Positions 31,282 through 39,741 are shown, counted from the stretch's first letter. The stretch: 50,290 nt of DNA from Xanthobacteraceae bacterium (GCA_019746355.1 JAIESC010000091.1:1-50290), one strand, 5' to 3'. A program made the numbers and translations. The notes: generated by a model from the sequence alone, not told the origin.

Positions 31282-31719
31282 ATGCCGAGCACGCGACACC
31301 GGGTGCCCGCGCCCACCCGCGAGGACATCAACCGCCGCATCAGGCGCGCCATCGAGCGCAGCGTGCATTATTACGAGCGGCATCCCGCCGGGATTCCCGA
31401 GCGCCTGCGCGAGCTCGACGCGGAATGGGATATCGAACGGGCGGTCGAGGCGAACGCCGCGGCGCTGTCGTTTGTCGGCGTGCTGCTCGGCGTCGGCCGC
31501 GGCAAGCGGTGGCTGATGCTGCCGGCGGTGGTGGGCGGGTTGCTGTTTCAACACGCGGTGCAGGGCTGGTGCCCGCCCGCTCAGATGTTGCGTCGCCTGG
31601 GTTTTCGCACCTTCGACGAGATCGACGAGGAGCGCCAGGCGCTCAAGGCGATCCGCGGCGACTATCGCGATATCCAGCCGGGCGACGGCCGCTCGGTCCT
31701 GCGCGCCGTTCGCGCCTGA
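31282..31719 (+). CDS. DUF2892-like inner membrane protein
   Basis: 145 aa from ATG 31282 (GGAGGCATTG). An N-terminal amphipathic region (I-N-R-R-I-R-R-A-I-E-R-S-V-H-Y-Y-E) precedes W-D-I-E-R-A-V-E-A-N-A-A-A-L and two short helices (L-S-F-V-G-V-L-L-G-V-G; M-L-P-A-V-V-G-G-L-L-F-Q-H-A), as in DUF2892/rhodanese-tail membrane modules. W-C-P-P and R-R-L-G-F-R-T follow. Function unknown. Confidence 0.65.
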   Translation: MPSTRHRVPAPTREDINRRIRRAIERSVHYYERHPAGIPERLRELDAEWDIERAVEANAAALSFVGVLLGVGRGKRWLMLPAVVGGLLFQHAVQGWCPPAQMLRRLGFRTFDEIDEERQALKAIRGDYRDIQPGDGRSVLRAVRA

Positions 31720-31779
31720 CGCCATCGCATTTGCTGCAGCTCGGGCGGTGCGCTCCTCCCCTGAAAGGGGGAGGGTCGC

Positions 31780-31821
31780 GTGGGGGTCAGGACGAGCGTG
31801 GGGGTCAGGACGAGCGTGGGG
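31780..31821. repeat. 18-base tandem repeat
   Basis: GTGGGGGTCAGGACGAGC occurs at 31780-31797 and 31798-31815, followed by a partial third copy. It adjoins a CTCCCC/GGGGAG hairpin at about 31754-31774 and covers the 3' end of the broken Bug gene. Confidence 0.75.
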
Positions 31822-32086
31822 CGCAGTTGGCGGCGATCCCCGCGTCCTTCACCACCTTCGAACACTTCACCCATTCGCTTTCGCCGGGCCGGTTCTCGAC
31901 CACGATCTCGCGGCCGAGGATGCGGCTCATCCGCTCGCCGATTAGGCGCGCCATGATGTCGTTGCCGCCGCCCGCCGCGGTCGACACGACGATGGTGATG
32001 GGCCGCGACGGATAGTCCTGCGCCGCGGCCGGAGCCACTGCGCCGATGATGAAGAGCAGAGCAGGGAAGAGTGTCAGCGGTGCCAT
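31805..32086 (-). pseudogene. internally deleted Bug receptor (mini-Bug)
   Basis: Reading from ATG 32086: signal peptide (A-P-L-T-L-F-P-A-L-L-F-I-I-G, cut after A-A-A-Q), then Y-P-S-R-P-I-T-I-V-V-S-T-A-A-G-G-G-N-D and I-V-V-E-N-R-P-G, the normal Bug N-terminus. This is joined directly to E-S-E-W-V-K-C-S-K-V-V-K-D-A-G-I-A-A-N, the normal extreme C-terminus. About 230 central residues are missing, yet the frame is kept. The stop is lost and the frame ends in the 18-base repeats. It cannot form the two-lobed binding fold. Confidence 0.7.
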
Positions 32087-32218
32087 GGCGTCGCTCGTTC
32101 GAGCAAGGTTTCGGCGTTTCTGAATTCGCAACCATGGCACGATGCCGCTTCATAAGACACGGAACCATGACCGCGCGGTGAGGCAACCAATCGCGCGCGA
32201 TGGCGTTGAGTCGGGGCC

Positions 32219-32452
32219 ATGAAGGATCATGTTGTCGCCTTGCTGGAGGCCGTGCGGCGTTCGCAGGATGAGCTCGCCGCCTATATCCATGACGAGCATG
32301 CCGGATCGGCGGCCCCGCGCGAAACCGTGCGCCAGCTTTGCGGCATCCTCGGCGACCACGCGGTGATCGCCGCCATGATCGAGCTGAGCAGCGCGCTGGA
32401 CCTGCCGGTGCCCGATCCGGTGGTTCGCGGTTCCTCGCGCGCAAGGCACTGA
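32219..32452 (+). CDS. small hypothetical protein upstream of DUF2934 gene
   Basis: 77 aa. M-K-D-H-V-V-A-L-L-E-A-V-R-R-S-Q-D-E-L, then E-T-V-R-Q-L-C-G-I-L-G-D-H-A-V-I-A-A-M-I-E-L. Helical, soluble. Its stop is 3 bases before the DUF2934 start, so the pair is almost certainly co-translated. No family name can be given. Confidence 0.6.
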   Translation: MKDHVVALLEAVRRSQDELAAYIHDEHAGSAAPRETVRQLCGILGDHAVIAAMIELSSALDLPVPDPVVRGSSRARH

Positions 32453-32455
32453 GCC

Positions 32456-32740
32456 ATGGACCACGCCAAGCCCTACGATGCCAACCTCGAGCGCCGCATC
32501 CGCGAACGCGCCTTCCAGATCTGGATCGAGGAAGGCCAGCCGCGCGGCCGCGACCAGGCGCACTGGCTGATCGCCGAGGTCGAGCTGACGTCCGGCCCCT
32601 CGCCGCCGCTGCAGCCCGATCCGCCGATCGGGCAGGTGGCGCAGGCGCAGCAGCAGTCCGGGCAGCGGGCGCGGCGGTGCACGGACGAGCAGGCTCCCTC
32701 GATCGTCGGCGGCACCAATCCCGACGACGTGACGCGCTAG
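32456..32740 (+). CDS. DUF2934-family protein, copy 2
   Basis: 94 aa. I-R-E-R-A-F-Q-I-W-I-E-E-G-Q-P-R-G-R-D-Q-A-H-W (about 15-36) is the family signature. Here it is followed by a Pro/Gln-rich low-complexity linker (S-P-P-L-Q-P-D-P-P-I-G-Q, then A-Q-A-Q-Q-Q-S) and a polar tail, unlike the shorter copy at 21600. Confidence 0.8.
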   Translation: MDHAKPYDANLERRIRERAFQIWIEEGQPRGRDQAHWLIAEVELTSGPSPPLQPDPPIGQVAQAQQQSGQRARRCTDEQAPSIVGGTNPDDVTR

Positions 32741-32755
32741 GCTGATATCGAGGCG

Positions 32756-32941
32756 CTATTGAAACCTGCGCGGTCCGGCCGGCAGCGGAACGCGGCGCGG
32801 CTCCTCTTCCGGTTCCTCGACGGCGGCGGTGTCGGGCTTGGGTGCGCGCTGGGCGTCACGCTGGACATAGAGGCCGACCGCCGCGCCGGCCATGCCCAAG
32901 GCGGCGAGCGCAAGCAGCACACGTTCCGTGGGAGCCCGCAT
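32756..32941 (-). CDS. small membrane-anchored protein with acidic tail
   Basis: 61 aa from ATG 32941 (CCAGGAGCTGTC upstream). One helix (R-V-L-L-A-L-A-A-L-G-M-A-G-A-A-V-G-L-Y-V) followed by a charged tail with V-E-E-P-E-E-E-P-R-R-V-P-L-P. The longer open frame reaching 33313 lies antisense to the zinc-ribbon gene and is not credible. Confidence 0.6.
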   Translation of the reverse strand: MRAPTERVLLALAALGMAGAAVGLYVQRDAQRAPKPDTAAVEEPEEEPRRVPLPAGPRRFQ

Positions 32942-33140
32942 GACAGCTCCTGGCCGGGATCTGCAGGGAGTTCTGCGGCGATAATTCACAGCACGCGACT
33001 GGTGTTCCGCGGCGGCGTCAGAACCCGGCTTGCTGCAGCAGGGCTGACACTTTTTTGCTCGCAATGTTCGTTGGCTGTCTTTGGAACCTCCGCTAAGCTT
33101 GGAGTCGGCTTGCGTCTGCCCTCTGGTCCGGAGGTGGCGT

Positions 33141-33323
33141 ATGCGTGATTTCGAGTTTCGGCTGTTTGCCACGGAGATCATCGGGCACCCCCGGTGCTCC
33201 GAGTGCAGCACGTTCATGTGGCTTTCGATCATCGAGCCCGCCGACAAGCCGGACCACGACCTGCGCCTGTTCGAGTGCCCGCGCTGCCAGCACGCGATGC
33301 GCGTGAAGGTCAAATATCGTTAG
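33141..33323 (+). CDS. 60-residue zinc-ribbon protein
   Basis: ATG 33141 follows GGAGGTGGCGT. H-P-R-C-S-E-C-S-T-F-M near 17-27 and F-E-C-P-R-C-Q-H near 47-54 form two C-x-x-C knuckles about 28 residues apart, a complete zinc ribbon, ending in a basic M-R-V-K-V-K-Y-R. Soluble. Its length suits a DNA- or protein-binding accessory domain. Confidence 0.75.
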   Translation: MRDFEFRLFATEIIGHPRCSECSTFMWLSIIEPADKPDHDLRLFECPRCQHAMRVKVKYR

Positions 33324-33333
33324 GTCACTCCGA

Positions 33334-33546
33334 TCAATTCATCTGGAAGCCGGTTGCCTGCACGATCGGCGCCCACACCTTCATCTCGCTCGCCAGAAGC
33401 TTCGCGAAATCCTCCGGCGTGCCGCCATGCGGCTCGAAGCCGATGCGCCGGATCGCTGCGGCAATGTCTGCGGCCTTCAGGCTGTCATTGACCGCGGCGT
33501 TGATGCGCCGGACGGCGTCTGCGGGCGTGCCCGCCGGCGCGAAATC
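33334..33546 (-). pseudogene. Bug receptor, 3' fragment
   Basis: The minus strand from about 33546 to the stop at 33334 reads F-A-P-A-G-T-P-A-D-A-V-R-R-I-N-A-A-V-N, then G-T-P-E-D-F-A-K-L-L-A-S-E and W-A-P-I-V-Q-A-T-G-F-Q-M-N, the normal last 70 residues of a Bug protein. The N-terminal three quarters are absent; upstream is unrelated sequence with a 21-base duplication. It has no start codon. It lies 92 bases beyond the end of a complete Bug gene on the same strand. Confidence 0.7.
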
Positions 33547-33574
33547 CGTAATAGGTCACCGACGCGACCTCAGC

Positions 33575-33616
33575 GCTGCAAGCAGCATCCGCATGGCTGC
33601 AAGCAGCAGCCGCATG
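33575..33616. repeat. 21-base tandem duplication
   Basis: GCTGCAAGCAGCATCCGCATG (33575-33595) is followed directly by GCTGCAAGCAGCAGCCGCATG (33596-33616), one mismatch. It sits where the broken Bug gene lost its 5' part, and may mark the deletion endpoint. Confidence 0.7.
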
Positions 33617-33637
33617 GATTGTCCTTGCGTCATCGCA

Positions 33638-34636
33638 CTACTTCGTGCCTTCCGCCATCTGCTTCGCCACCATCTCGGCGACCGGCCGCCAGGTGCGCTG
33701 CTGCTCCTGGCTCCACGCCGTCACCTCCTCGGGCGTCATGCTGCGCAGATACGAGCCGAGCGTCGCGAGCCGCTCGCGCAGCGCCTGATCGTCGAGCGCC
33801 TTGCGCAGGTCGACATTGGCCTTGCGGATGATCGGCTCCGGCGTGCCGACCGGCGCAAGCAGCACGTTCCAGCCGCCGGCGAAGAAGCCCGGCAGCGTTT
33901 CGGCCACGGTCGGCAGGTTGTTGTGCCCCGGCAGCCGCTCGGTCGATGCGATCGCGATGCCCTTGATGGTGCCGCTGGTGACTGCGCCGGCGAGCCCCGA
34001 ATAGCCTTCGATCACGATCTGCACGCGGCCGGTCGCGATGTCGCCCATCGCCGCATGCGGCCCGCCGCTGTAGGGGATCATCTGCAGCTTGATGCCGGCG
34101 CGGCTCTGCAACAGCTCCATCGTCAGATGGGTGATGCGGCCGCGGCCGGTGGTGGCGTAGGACAGCTCGCCGGGCTTCTGCTTGGCGAGCGCAATCAGCT
34201 CCGGCAGCGTGCCCACCCCGAGCGACGGTGCGACCGCGATATACATCGGCTGCTGCGTCATGAAGCCGATCGACGTGAAGTCGCGCGGCAGCTCGATCGG
34301 GAAGTTCGGCGGCACGCCCGGCGCGCCCTTCACCGCGGTGAAGATCGAGGCCGCGCCGACATAGAGCGTGTAGCCGTCGGGCTCGGCCTGCGCGGCCGCG
34401 CGCGCCGCGATCGAGCCGCCGGCGCCGGGCCGGTTGTCGATGATCACCTGCTGGCCCCACACCTGCGACAGGCGGTCGGCCATCAGCCGCGCCGCGACGT
34501 CGGTGGCGCTGCCGGGCGCGGAGTCGACGATGACGCGCACCGGCTTGCTGGGATAGGGCTCGGTCTGCGCGTTTGCGCCCGAAGTCGTTGCCCATGCGAT
34601 CGCACAAAGTGCGACTGTGACCGCCCATTTCATCAT
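33638..34636 (-). CDS. Bug-family TTT receptor
   Basis: 332 aa from ATG 34636 (CGGGAGCGCGCG just upstream); ATG 34657 is in frame but has no ribosome site. Sec signal (K-W-A-V-T-V-A-L-C-A-I-A-W, cut near S-G-A-N-A-Q). I-V-D-S-A-P-G-S-A-T-D-V-A-A-R, I-I-D-N-R-P-G-A-G-G, M-I-P-Y-S-G-G-P in place of V-P-Y-R-G, and N-L-P-T-V. The R-to-S change in the ligand loop is unusual among the copies here and may reflect a different ligand. Confidence 0.87.
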   Translation of the reverse strand: MMKWAVTVALCAIAWATTSGANAQTEPYPSKPVRVIVDSAPGSATDVAARLMADRLSQVWGQQVIIDNRPGAGGSIAARAAAQAEPDGYTLYVGAASIFTAVKGAPGVPPNFPIELPRDFTSIGFMTQQPMYIAVAPSLGVGTLPELIALAKQKPGELSYATTGRGRITHLTMELLQSRAGIKLQMIPYSGGPHAAMGDIATGRVQIVIEGYSGLAGAVTSGTIKGIAIASTERLPGHNNLPTVAETLPGFFAGGWNVLLAPVGTPEPIIRKANVDLRKALDDQALRERLATLGSYLRSMTPEEVTAWSQEQQRTWRPVAEMVAKQMAEGTK

Positions 34637-34892
34637 CGCGCGCTCCCGGTTCGCCATGACGTCACGTCAGATGCACGGCACCTCATTCCACCTTGTGACT
34701 GCCACGGCCCCCGAACCGGCCAGGCAATCCGCCGGCCAGCGTAGCATCATTTTTCAGGCGGCATCCTGCTCCCCTTGAGGCGGATGGCTGTACGAGAAGA
34801 AGAGAGCCCGGCTTTTTGGCCGGGGCGCGGAATTGGCGTGAATTGTCGCCTATGATGTCGGCGGACGCTGGCCGCGCCAAATCGGAGGCACC

Positions 34893-35228
34893 ATGGGACG
34901 ATCCTTGCGCTGTGCGGTGACGCGCTTTGGACTGATGTCGGCATTGATGTCGGCGTCGCCAGTGTTCGCCCAGGACGTCCCCGGCCTCGAAACCTGCACC
35001 GCCGAAAAAACAATGGAGCGGCGCACCGGATGCCTGCAAAGCAATGACGACTTCCTCGCGCAGATGCTGTCGAAGCTGTCGCGCGAGACGCAGGCGAGGC
35101 TCGCCGCTTCGGGCCGGGAACTCGCGGCCGCGCGGGCTGAAATTGCCACCCTCAAGTCGACGCTGGAGAAATTGAACGGCGAGCTCGCGCAGATGAAGGC
35201 GAAGATCGACGCCGCGGGCAAGAAGTAG
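34893..35228 (+). CDS. secreted coiled-coil protein
   Basis: 111 aa; ATG 34893 preceded by ATCGGAGGCACC. Signal peptide (cut after V-F-A-Q, residue 27), then two cysteines (L-E-T-C-T and T-G-C-L-Q, about 11 residues apart) and a heptad-rich coiled coil at about 57-107 (L-S-R-E-T-Q-A-R-L-A through L-A-Q-M-K-A-K-I-D). Probably a periplasmic oligomer. Family unknown. It is 27 bases from the convergent EamA gene. Confidence 0.65.
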   Translation: MGRSLRCAVTRFGLMSALMSASPVFAQDVPGLETCTAEKTMERRTGCLQSNDDFLAQMLSKLSRETQARLAASGRELAAARAEIATLKSTLEKLNGELAQMKAKIDAAGKK

Positions 35229-35255
35229 CGAAAGCGGAACGTCCGTCCGGACCGT

Positions 35256-36164
35256 TCATCGCTGCGTTGCCGCGGGGACCGCCGCGGTGGTGTCGGCGCG
35301 CGGCCGCAGGATGACGCACATGGCCGCGGCAAAGATCAGGCTGAACCCGATCACGTCCATGGCGCTCGGAACTTCGCGGAGGATCAGCGCCGATATCACG
35401 ACGCCGAGCACCGGCGACAGCAGCGACCCGAGCGAAGCGGTCGTGGCGGGCAGCCGGTCGACGATCCTGTACCAGAGCAAATAGCAGAACGCCGAGCCGA
35501 TCAGCCCGTTCAGGAACGCGGCGATAAGCGCCTTGGCCGGAGCAAGCGCGAAGGTCGGCCAGCCCTGAAACAGCAGCGTGCAGAACAGCAGCACGACGGC
35601 GGCGATGACGATCTGCCAGGCCGTGACCGTAACCACGTCGCCGGGGATTTTGACGAGCTTCAGATAGATCGTCCCTGCCGCCCACATCACCGCGGAGGCG
35701 ACCGAAAGCGAAAGCCCGATCACGTCGGCCGAGCCGAGCAGCGGGTAGACCAGCACGCCGAGCCCGCCGATGCAGAGCGCAAGGCCCAGCGCGACCATGC
35801 CGCGCAGCTTCTCGCCGAGGATCAGCCAGGCGAACAGGCAGGTCCAGACCGGAAACGAGTAGCTGACGACCGCGACGCGCCCCGTGGACGTGGTGAGCAT
35901 CGCAAACGTGCAGAGCACGCCGAACGCCACGATATTGAGGATGCTCGATACGAAGAGATGCACCCATGTCATTGCGCCCTTGACCGCGAGGCTGCGGCCG
36001 CTGAGCTTGACGACGCTCATGAGGGTCACCGCGCCGACCGTGAAGCCGATCAGCCGAAAGCTCCAGGGCGAGAGCCCCGACAGGCCGATCTTGATCAGCG
36101 GCCACATCAGACCCCAGCCGGTGCCGCACAGCACCAGCAGCAGCTTGGCGTCGTTGATTCTCAT
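35256..36164 (-). CDS. EamA/DMT-family transporter
   Basis: 302 aa with ten predicted helices in two EamA repeats (about 8-140 and 155-285). G-T-G-W-G-L-M-W-P near 12-20, P-V-W-T-C-L-F-A-W-L-I-L-G-E-K-L near 104-119 and S-P-V-L-G-V-V-I-S-A-L-I-L-R-E near 246-260 are the end-of-repeat signatures. Members export amino acids, purines or drugs; the substrate is not readable. Confidence 0.85.
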   Translation of the reverse strand: MRINDAKLLLVLCGTGWGLMWPLIKIGLSGLSPWSFRLIGFTVGAVTLMSVVKLSGRSLAVKGAMTWVHLFVSSILNIVAFGVLCTFAMLTTSTGRVAVVSYSFPVWTCLFAWLILGEKLRGMVALGLALCIGGLGVLVYPLLGSADVIGLSLSVASAVMWAAGTIYLKLVKIPGDVVTVTAWQIVIAAVVLLFCTLLFQGWPTFALAPAKALIAAFLNGLIGSAFCYLLWYRIVDRLPATTASLGSLLSPVLGVVISALILREVPSAMDVIGFSLIFAAAMCVILRPRADTTAAVPAATQR

Positions 36165-36218
36165 GGGGGATGGAGGCTCACGTTGTCATGAAAAGGCTGC
36201 TGAGCATTCAGCAGCGTC

Positions 36219-36304
36219 GTAGCCCGCATGGAGCGAAGCGGAATGCGGGACGGCGGATCGGCAAGGGTGGGTCCCGGATTTCGTTTTCGCTCCATCCGGG
36301 CTAC
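36219..36304. repeat. dispersed palindromic element (GTAGCCCG family)
   Basis: GTAGCCCGCATGGAGCGAAG at 36219-36238 is mirrored by CGCTCCATCCGGGCTAC at 36288-36304, with ATGCGGGA / TCCCGGATT inside. The same arrangement is frequent in related genomes. It lies between the starts of the EamA gene and the end of a Bug gene. Confidence 0.7.
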
Positions 36305-36327
36305 AGGTCTTCGAGATGGGCGACACC

Positions 36328-37320
36328 TTACTCGCCCTTGATCCCGGCGGCCTTCACCACCGGCCACCAGCGCTCGATCTCGGCCTGCTGCTGCGCCAGC
36401 AGCGCCGCCGGCGTCTGCTGCGCCACCGGCCAGATCTCCTGGCCGATGTCGGAGAGCCGCTTCTTCACCGTGTCGTCGGCCAGCGTCTCGACGACCGCGG
36501 CGTTAAGCCTGGCGACGATCTCCTTCGGCGTGCCCTTCGGCACCCAGAGCCCGTGCCAGAACGACGAGTGGAGTCCCATCACGCCCGCTTCGTCCATGGT
36601 CGGCACGTCGGGCGCGGCCCACCAGCGTTTCTTCGAGAGAACCGCGAGGGGTTTCAATTGGCCGCTGCGCACCGGCCCGAGATAGTTGGCCGCCTGGCCG
36701 AAGGTGAAGTCGATCTGGCCGGCCAGCAGGTCCTGGATGAGCGGCGCGCCGCCGCGATAGGGCGCGAGCGTGAATTTGGTGCCGGTCTCCTTCTGGAAAT
36801 AGGCGGCGGCGAGATCGGTCGGCCCGCCGACGCCGACCGCGCCGCCGGTGGCCTTGCCGTCCTGCTGCTTCAGCCAGGCGATGAAGCCCTTGACGTCGTC
36901 GGCCGGCAGGGTCTTGCGCACGACCAGCCATTGCGGCGTGTCAGCGATCAGCGCCACCGGCTCGAAGTCCTTGACCACGTCGTATTGCAGGTTCTGTGTC
37001 GCGGCGTTGATCACGTGGGTCTGCACGTGGCCAAGGCTCAAGGTGGTGCCGTCGGGCGCGGCGCGCGCGACGCGGCCGGTGCCGATCGAGCCGCCCGCGC
37101 CGGTGACGTTCTCGATGATGACGGTTTGCCCGAGCGCCGCCTTCATCCGGTCGCCGATGATGCGCGCGAGCGTGTCGGACGGGCCGCCCGCGGGGTAGGG
37201 CACGACCAAGGTGATCGAGCGGGTCGGGTAGTTTTGCGCCTGCGCGATGCAAACACCCGCAGCGGCCTGCAGCAGGATGAGCATGGCGATTGTTGTGATC
37301 GCCGTCCTCGCGGATCGCAT
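36328..37320 (-). CDS. Bug-family TTT receptor, divergent from haem-propeller cluster
   Basis: 330 aa from ATG 37320 (GGAGGAAACGGA). Sec signal to A-Q-A-Q (about 28). V-V-P-Y-P-A-G-G-P-S-D-T-L-A-R, I-I-E-N-V-T-G-A-G-G, L-A-P-Y-R-G-G-A (Leu-Ala in place of His-Val), A-P-D-V-P-T-M and a C-terminal W-W-P-V-V-K-A-A-G-I-K-G-E. It diverges from the cluster starting at 37480 across 159 bases. The receptor may supply or sense the substrate of that cluster (inference from position only). Confidence 0.87.
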   Translation of the reverse strand: MRSARTAITTIAMLILLQAAAGVCIAQAQNYPTRSITLVVPYPAGGPSDTLARIIGDRMKAALGQTVIIENVTGAGGSIGTGRVARAAPDGTTLSLGHVQTHVINAATQNLQYDVVKDFEPVALIADTPQWLVVRKTLPADDVKGFIAWLKQQDGKATGGAVGVGGPTDLAAAYFQKETGTKFTLAPYRGGAPLIQDLLAGQIDFTFGQAANYLGPVRSGQLKPLAVLSKKRWWAAPDVPTMDEAGVMGLHSSFWHGLWVPKGTPKEIVARLNAAVVETLADDTVKKRLSDIGQEIWPVAQQTPAALLAQQQAEIERWWPVVKAAGIKGE

Positions 37321-37479
37321 TCCGTTTCCTCCGACGCGTCGTTGTGCCGGTTCTGCTTGAGCCGCCGGTTCTGCCTTCCGCCGCATCCTATTTGGTATAA
37401 GATCGGCCCGACAACGGGGTAGCAGACGCAAAAATAACAACCCCGGATTTGTGGGCGGAATTTATAGGGAGGATCACCG

Positions 37480-39741
37480 ATGAGCCTCAAACAGGTTCTT
37501 TTTTCTACCACTCGCGCTGGCGAGCGAAGCGAGCGGCCAGCGCGAGCACTTAATGAACGCCGCGCCGGCCCCTCGCTTCGCTTCGCTCCGCTCGGCGGCG
37601 CGGCACTGGCTTTTGCGGGAATAGCGGCGCTCGGCGCGGCAGCGCTTGCGCCCGCCAGCGCACAGCCGAAGCCGCGCACCGCGTCGATCACGGCGCCGGT
37701 CGCGATCGATGCCGACGATATCGGCGGCGTGGTCAAGGCGCCGAACGGCAAGCCCGAGGCCGGCGTCTGGGTGATCGCCGAGACCACCGATCTCCCGACG
37801 CGTTTCACCCGCAGCGTCGTCACCGACGATCAGGGCCGCTTTGTCATTCCCGATCTGCCGGTCGCCAACTACCAGGTCTGGGTGCGCGGCTATGGCCTCG
37901 TCGACTCGCCGAAGCTGCGAGCGAAGCCCGGCCAGCAGCTCAACTTCACCTCGGTGCCCGCGCCGAACGCGGCCGTGGCGGCGCATTACTATCCGGCGAT
38001 CTACTGGTACGTGATGATGAAGCTGCCGCCGGAGAAGGACTTCGGCGGCTCGTCCGAGATCCCGAAGAACATCACGCGCGACACCTGGCGTCAGCGGATG
38101 AACAACGTCGACTGCATCGGCTGCCACCAGCTCGGGCAGGAAGCGACGCGCACCATTCCGGCGCAGTTCGGCAAGTTCGACTCGGGCGCGGAAGCCTGGA
38201 TGCGGCGCATTCAAGCCGGCCAGTCCGGTGAGATGATGACCAGCCGCATCGCCGGTCAGCTCGGCGGGGCCCCCTATAAGTATTTCGGCGACTGGACCGA
38301 CCGCGTCGCCAAAGGCGAACTGCCGAAGAACAAGCCGCCGCGGCCCTCAGGCCTCGAGCGCAATCTCGTCGTCACCACCTGGGACTGGTCGACGCCGGAC
38401 AAGTACCTGCACGACCTGATCTCGTCGGATCGCAGAAAGCCCACGGTCAACGCGGGCGGGCTGCTCTATGGCGCGCCGGAATATTCGACCGACCTGATGC
38501 CGGTTCTTGATCCCAAGACCCACAAGGTCTCCACCTTCAAGATGCCGGTCGCCGATCCCAGCATGCCGGTCTCGCTTGGTCCGGGCCATGCCGGCGCGGT
38601 GAAGCCGACGACGCCGTCGGCCTACTGGGGCGACGAGATCCTCTGGGACACGCGGGCGAACCAGCACAACGCCATGTTCGACGACAAGGGCCGCGTCTGG
38701 CTCGCGGCGAACGTGCGCGGCCTCGACAACCCGGCCTGGTGCAAGAAGGGCTCGGAGCATCCGTCGGCGAAGGTGTTCCCGATCGAGCGCTCGTCGCGTC
38801 AGGCGGCGGTGTTCGATCCCAAGACCAAGGAGTACAAGTTCGTCGACACCTGCTTCGGCACGCACCATCCGCAGTTCGGCTATGACGCCGACAACACGCT
38901 GTGGATGTCCGGCACCGGACCGGTCGCGGGCTGGATCAACACCAAGGTGTTCGACGAGACCGGCAGCGCAGAGAAGGCGGTCGGCTGGTTCCCGTTCGTG
39001 CTCGACAGCAATGGCAACGGCAAGCTCGACGAGTTCGGCGACAAGCCGGAAGAGGGCAAGGATACCCGCTTCAACCCGGGCTCCGGGCCTTACGCGGTGA
39101 TGCCGCATCCGACCGACGGGTCGATCTGGTACACCTCCGGCGTGTTCGGCGGCACCGCAGGCTTCCTGCGCTTCGATCCGAAGACCAAGCTCAGTGAGTT
39201 CTACGCACTGCCGAAGGAGGCGATCGGCGTGCGCGGCGGCGACATCGGTGCGGACGGAAGGCTCTGGGGCTCGGGGTCGGCCGGTCACCTGATCGAGTTC
39301 GACCGTTCCAAGTGCAAGGCTCCGCTGAGCGGCCCGAACGCCACCGGCAATCATTGCCCGGAGGGCTTCACGCTGCACAAGTATCCGGGGCCGGGCTTCG
39401 ACGACGTGCCGAATTCGAGCGCGGAGGCGAGCTACTACACCTGGGTTGACCATCACGACGCGGTCGGCTTCGGCAAGGACGTGCCGATCTCGACGGCGAA
39501 CCTGCAGGACGGCTTCGTCGCGCTGGTGAACGGCAAGATGGTGCTGATGCGGGTGCCGTACCCGATGGGCTACTACGCCAAGGGTCTCGATGCGCGCATC
39601 GACGATCCGAGCGCCGGCTGGAAGGGCCGCGGCTTGTGGAGCGCCTCCGGCGACCGTACGCCCTGGCTCAACGAGCGCGGCAAGGGCGCGTATCCGATGG
39701 CCGTGCACATCCAGGTGCGGCCCGACCCGCTGGCGAAGTAG
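37480..39741 (+). CDS. secreted haem-c / beta-propeller protein, copy 1
   Basis: 753 aa; ATG 37480 preceded by GGGAGGATCACC. A very long n-region (residues 11-42 are encoded by a palindromic element) leads to the hydrophobic signal L-G-G-A-A-L-A-F-A-G ending A-S-A-Q near 62. Then a carboxypeptidase-regulatory-like beta-sandwich (about 78-150: I-G-G-V-V-K-A-P-N-G, G-V-W-V-I-A-E-T-T-D), one haem-c motif C212-I-G-C215-H216, and a repetitive body rich in D-x-K-G-R-V-W-L, W-G-S-G-S-A-G-H-L-I-E-F-D-R blades like virginiamycin-B-lyase propellers. D509-S-N-G-N-G-K-L-D517-E is a calcium-loop-like motif. Likely a periplasmic redox enzyme or electron-accepting sensor; substrate unknown. Confidence 0.75.
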   Translation: MSLKQVLFSTTRAGERSERPARALNERRAGPSLRFAPLGGAALAFAGIAALGAAALAPASAQPKPRTASITAPVAIDADDIGGVVKAPNGKPEAGVWVIAETTDLPTRFTRSVVTDDQGRFVIPDLPVANYQVWVRGYGLVDSPKLRAKPGQQLNFTSVPAPNAAVAAHYYPAIYWYVMMKLPPEKDFGGSSEIPKNITRDTWRQRMNNVDCIGCHQLGQEATRTIPAQFGKFDSGAEAWMRRIQAGQSGEMMTSRIAGQLGGAPYKYFGDWTDRVAKGELPKNKPPRPSGLERNLVVTTWDWSTPDKYLHDLISSDRRKPTVNAGGLLYGAPEYSTDLMPVLDPKTHKVSTFKMPVADPSMPVSLGPGHAGAVKPTTPSAYWGDEILWDTRANQHNAMFDDKGRVWLAANVRGLDNPAWCKKGSEHPSAKVFPIERSSRQAAVFDPKTKEYKFVDTCFGTHHPQFGYDADNTLWMSGTGPVAGWINTKVFDETGSAEKAVGWFPFVLDSNGNGKLDEFGDKPEEGKDTRFNPGSGPYAVMPHPTDGSIWYTSGVFGGTAGFLRFDPKTKLSEFYALPKEAIGVRGGDIGADGRLWGSGSAGHLIEFDRSKCKAPLSGPNATGNHCPEGFTLHKYPGPGFDDVPNSSAEASYYTWVDHHDAVGFGKDVPISTANLQDGFVALVNGKMVLMRVPYPMGYYAKGLDARIDDPSAGWKGRGLWSASGDRTPWLNERGKGAYPMAVHIQVRPDPLAK
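37511..37604. repeat. two-hairpin palindromic element inside a coding region
   Basis: Hairpin 1: CTCGCGCTGGC (37511-37521) with GCCAGCGCGAG (37536-37546). Hairpin 2: GCCGCGCC (37559-37566) with GGCGCGGC (37597-37604). Both also occur, in reverse order and orientation, in the duplicated element at 45660-45792, so this is one mobile palindrome family. Here it encodes about 31 residues of the signal-peptide n-region. Confidence 0.75.

Noticed and set aside
33555..33640. Tandem 21-base repeats as an origin or iteron array
   Set aside because: Only two copies, no AT-rich region and no replication gene nearby.
33194..34744. 516-codon plus-strand frame
   Set aside because: Spans a zinc-ribbon gene, a pseudogene and an antisense Bug gene; no domain is seen.
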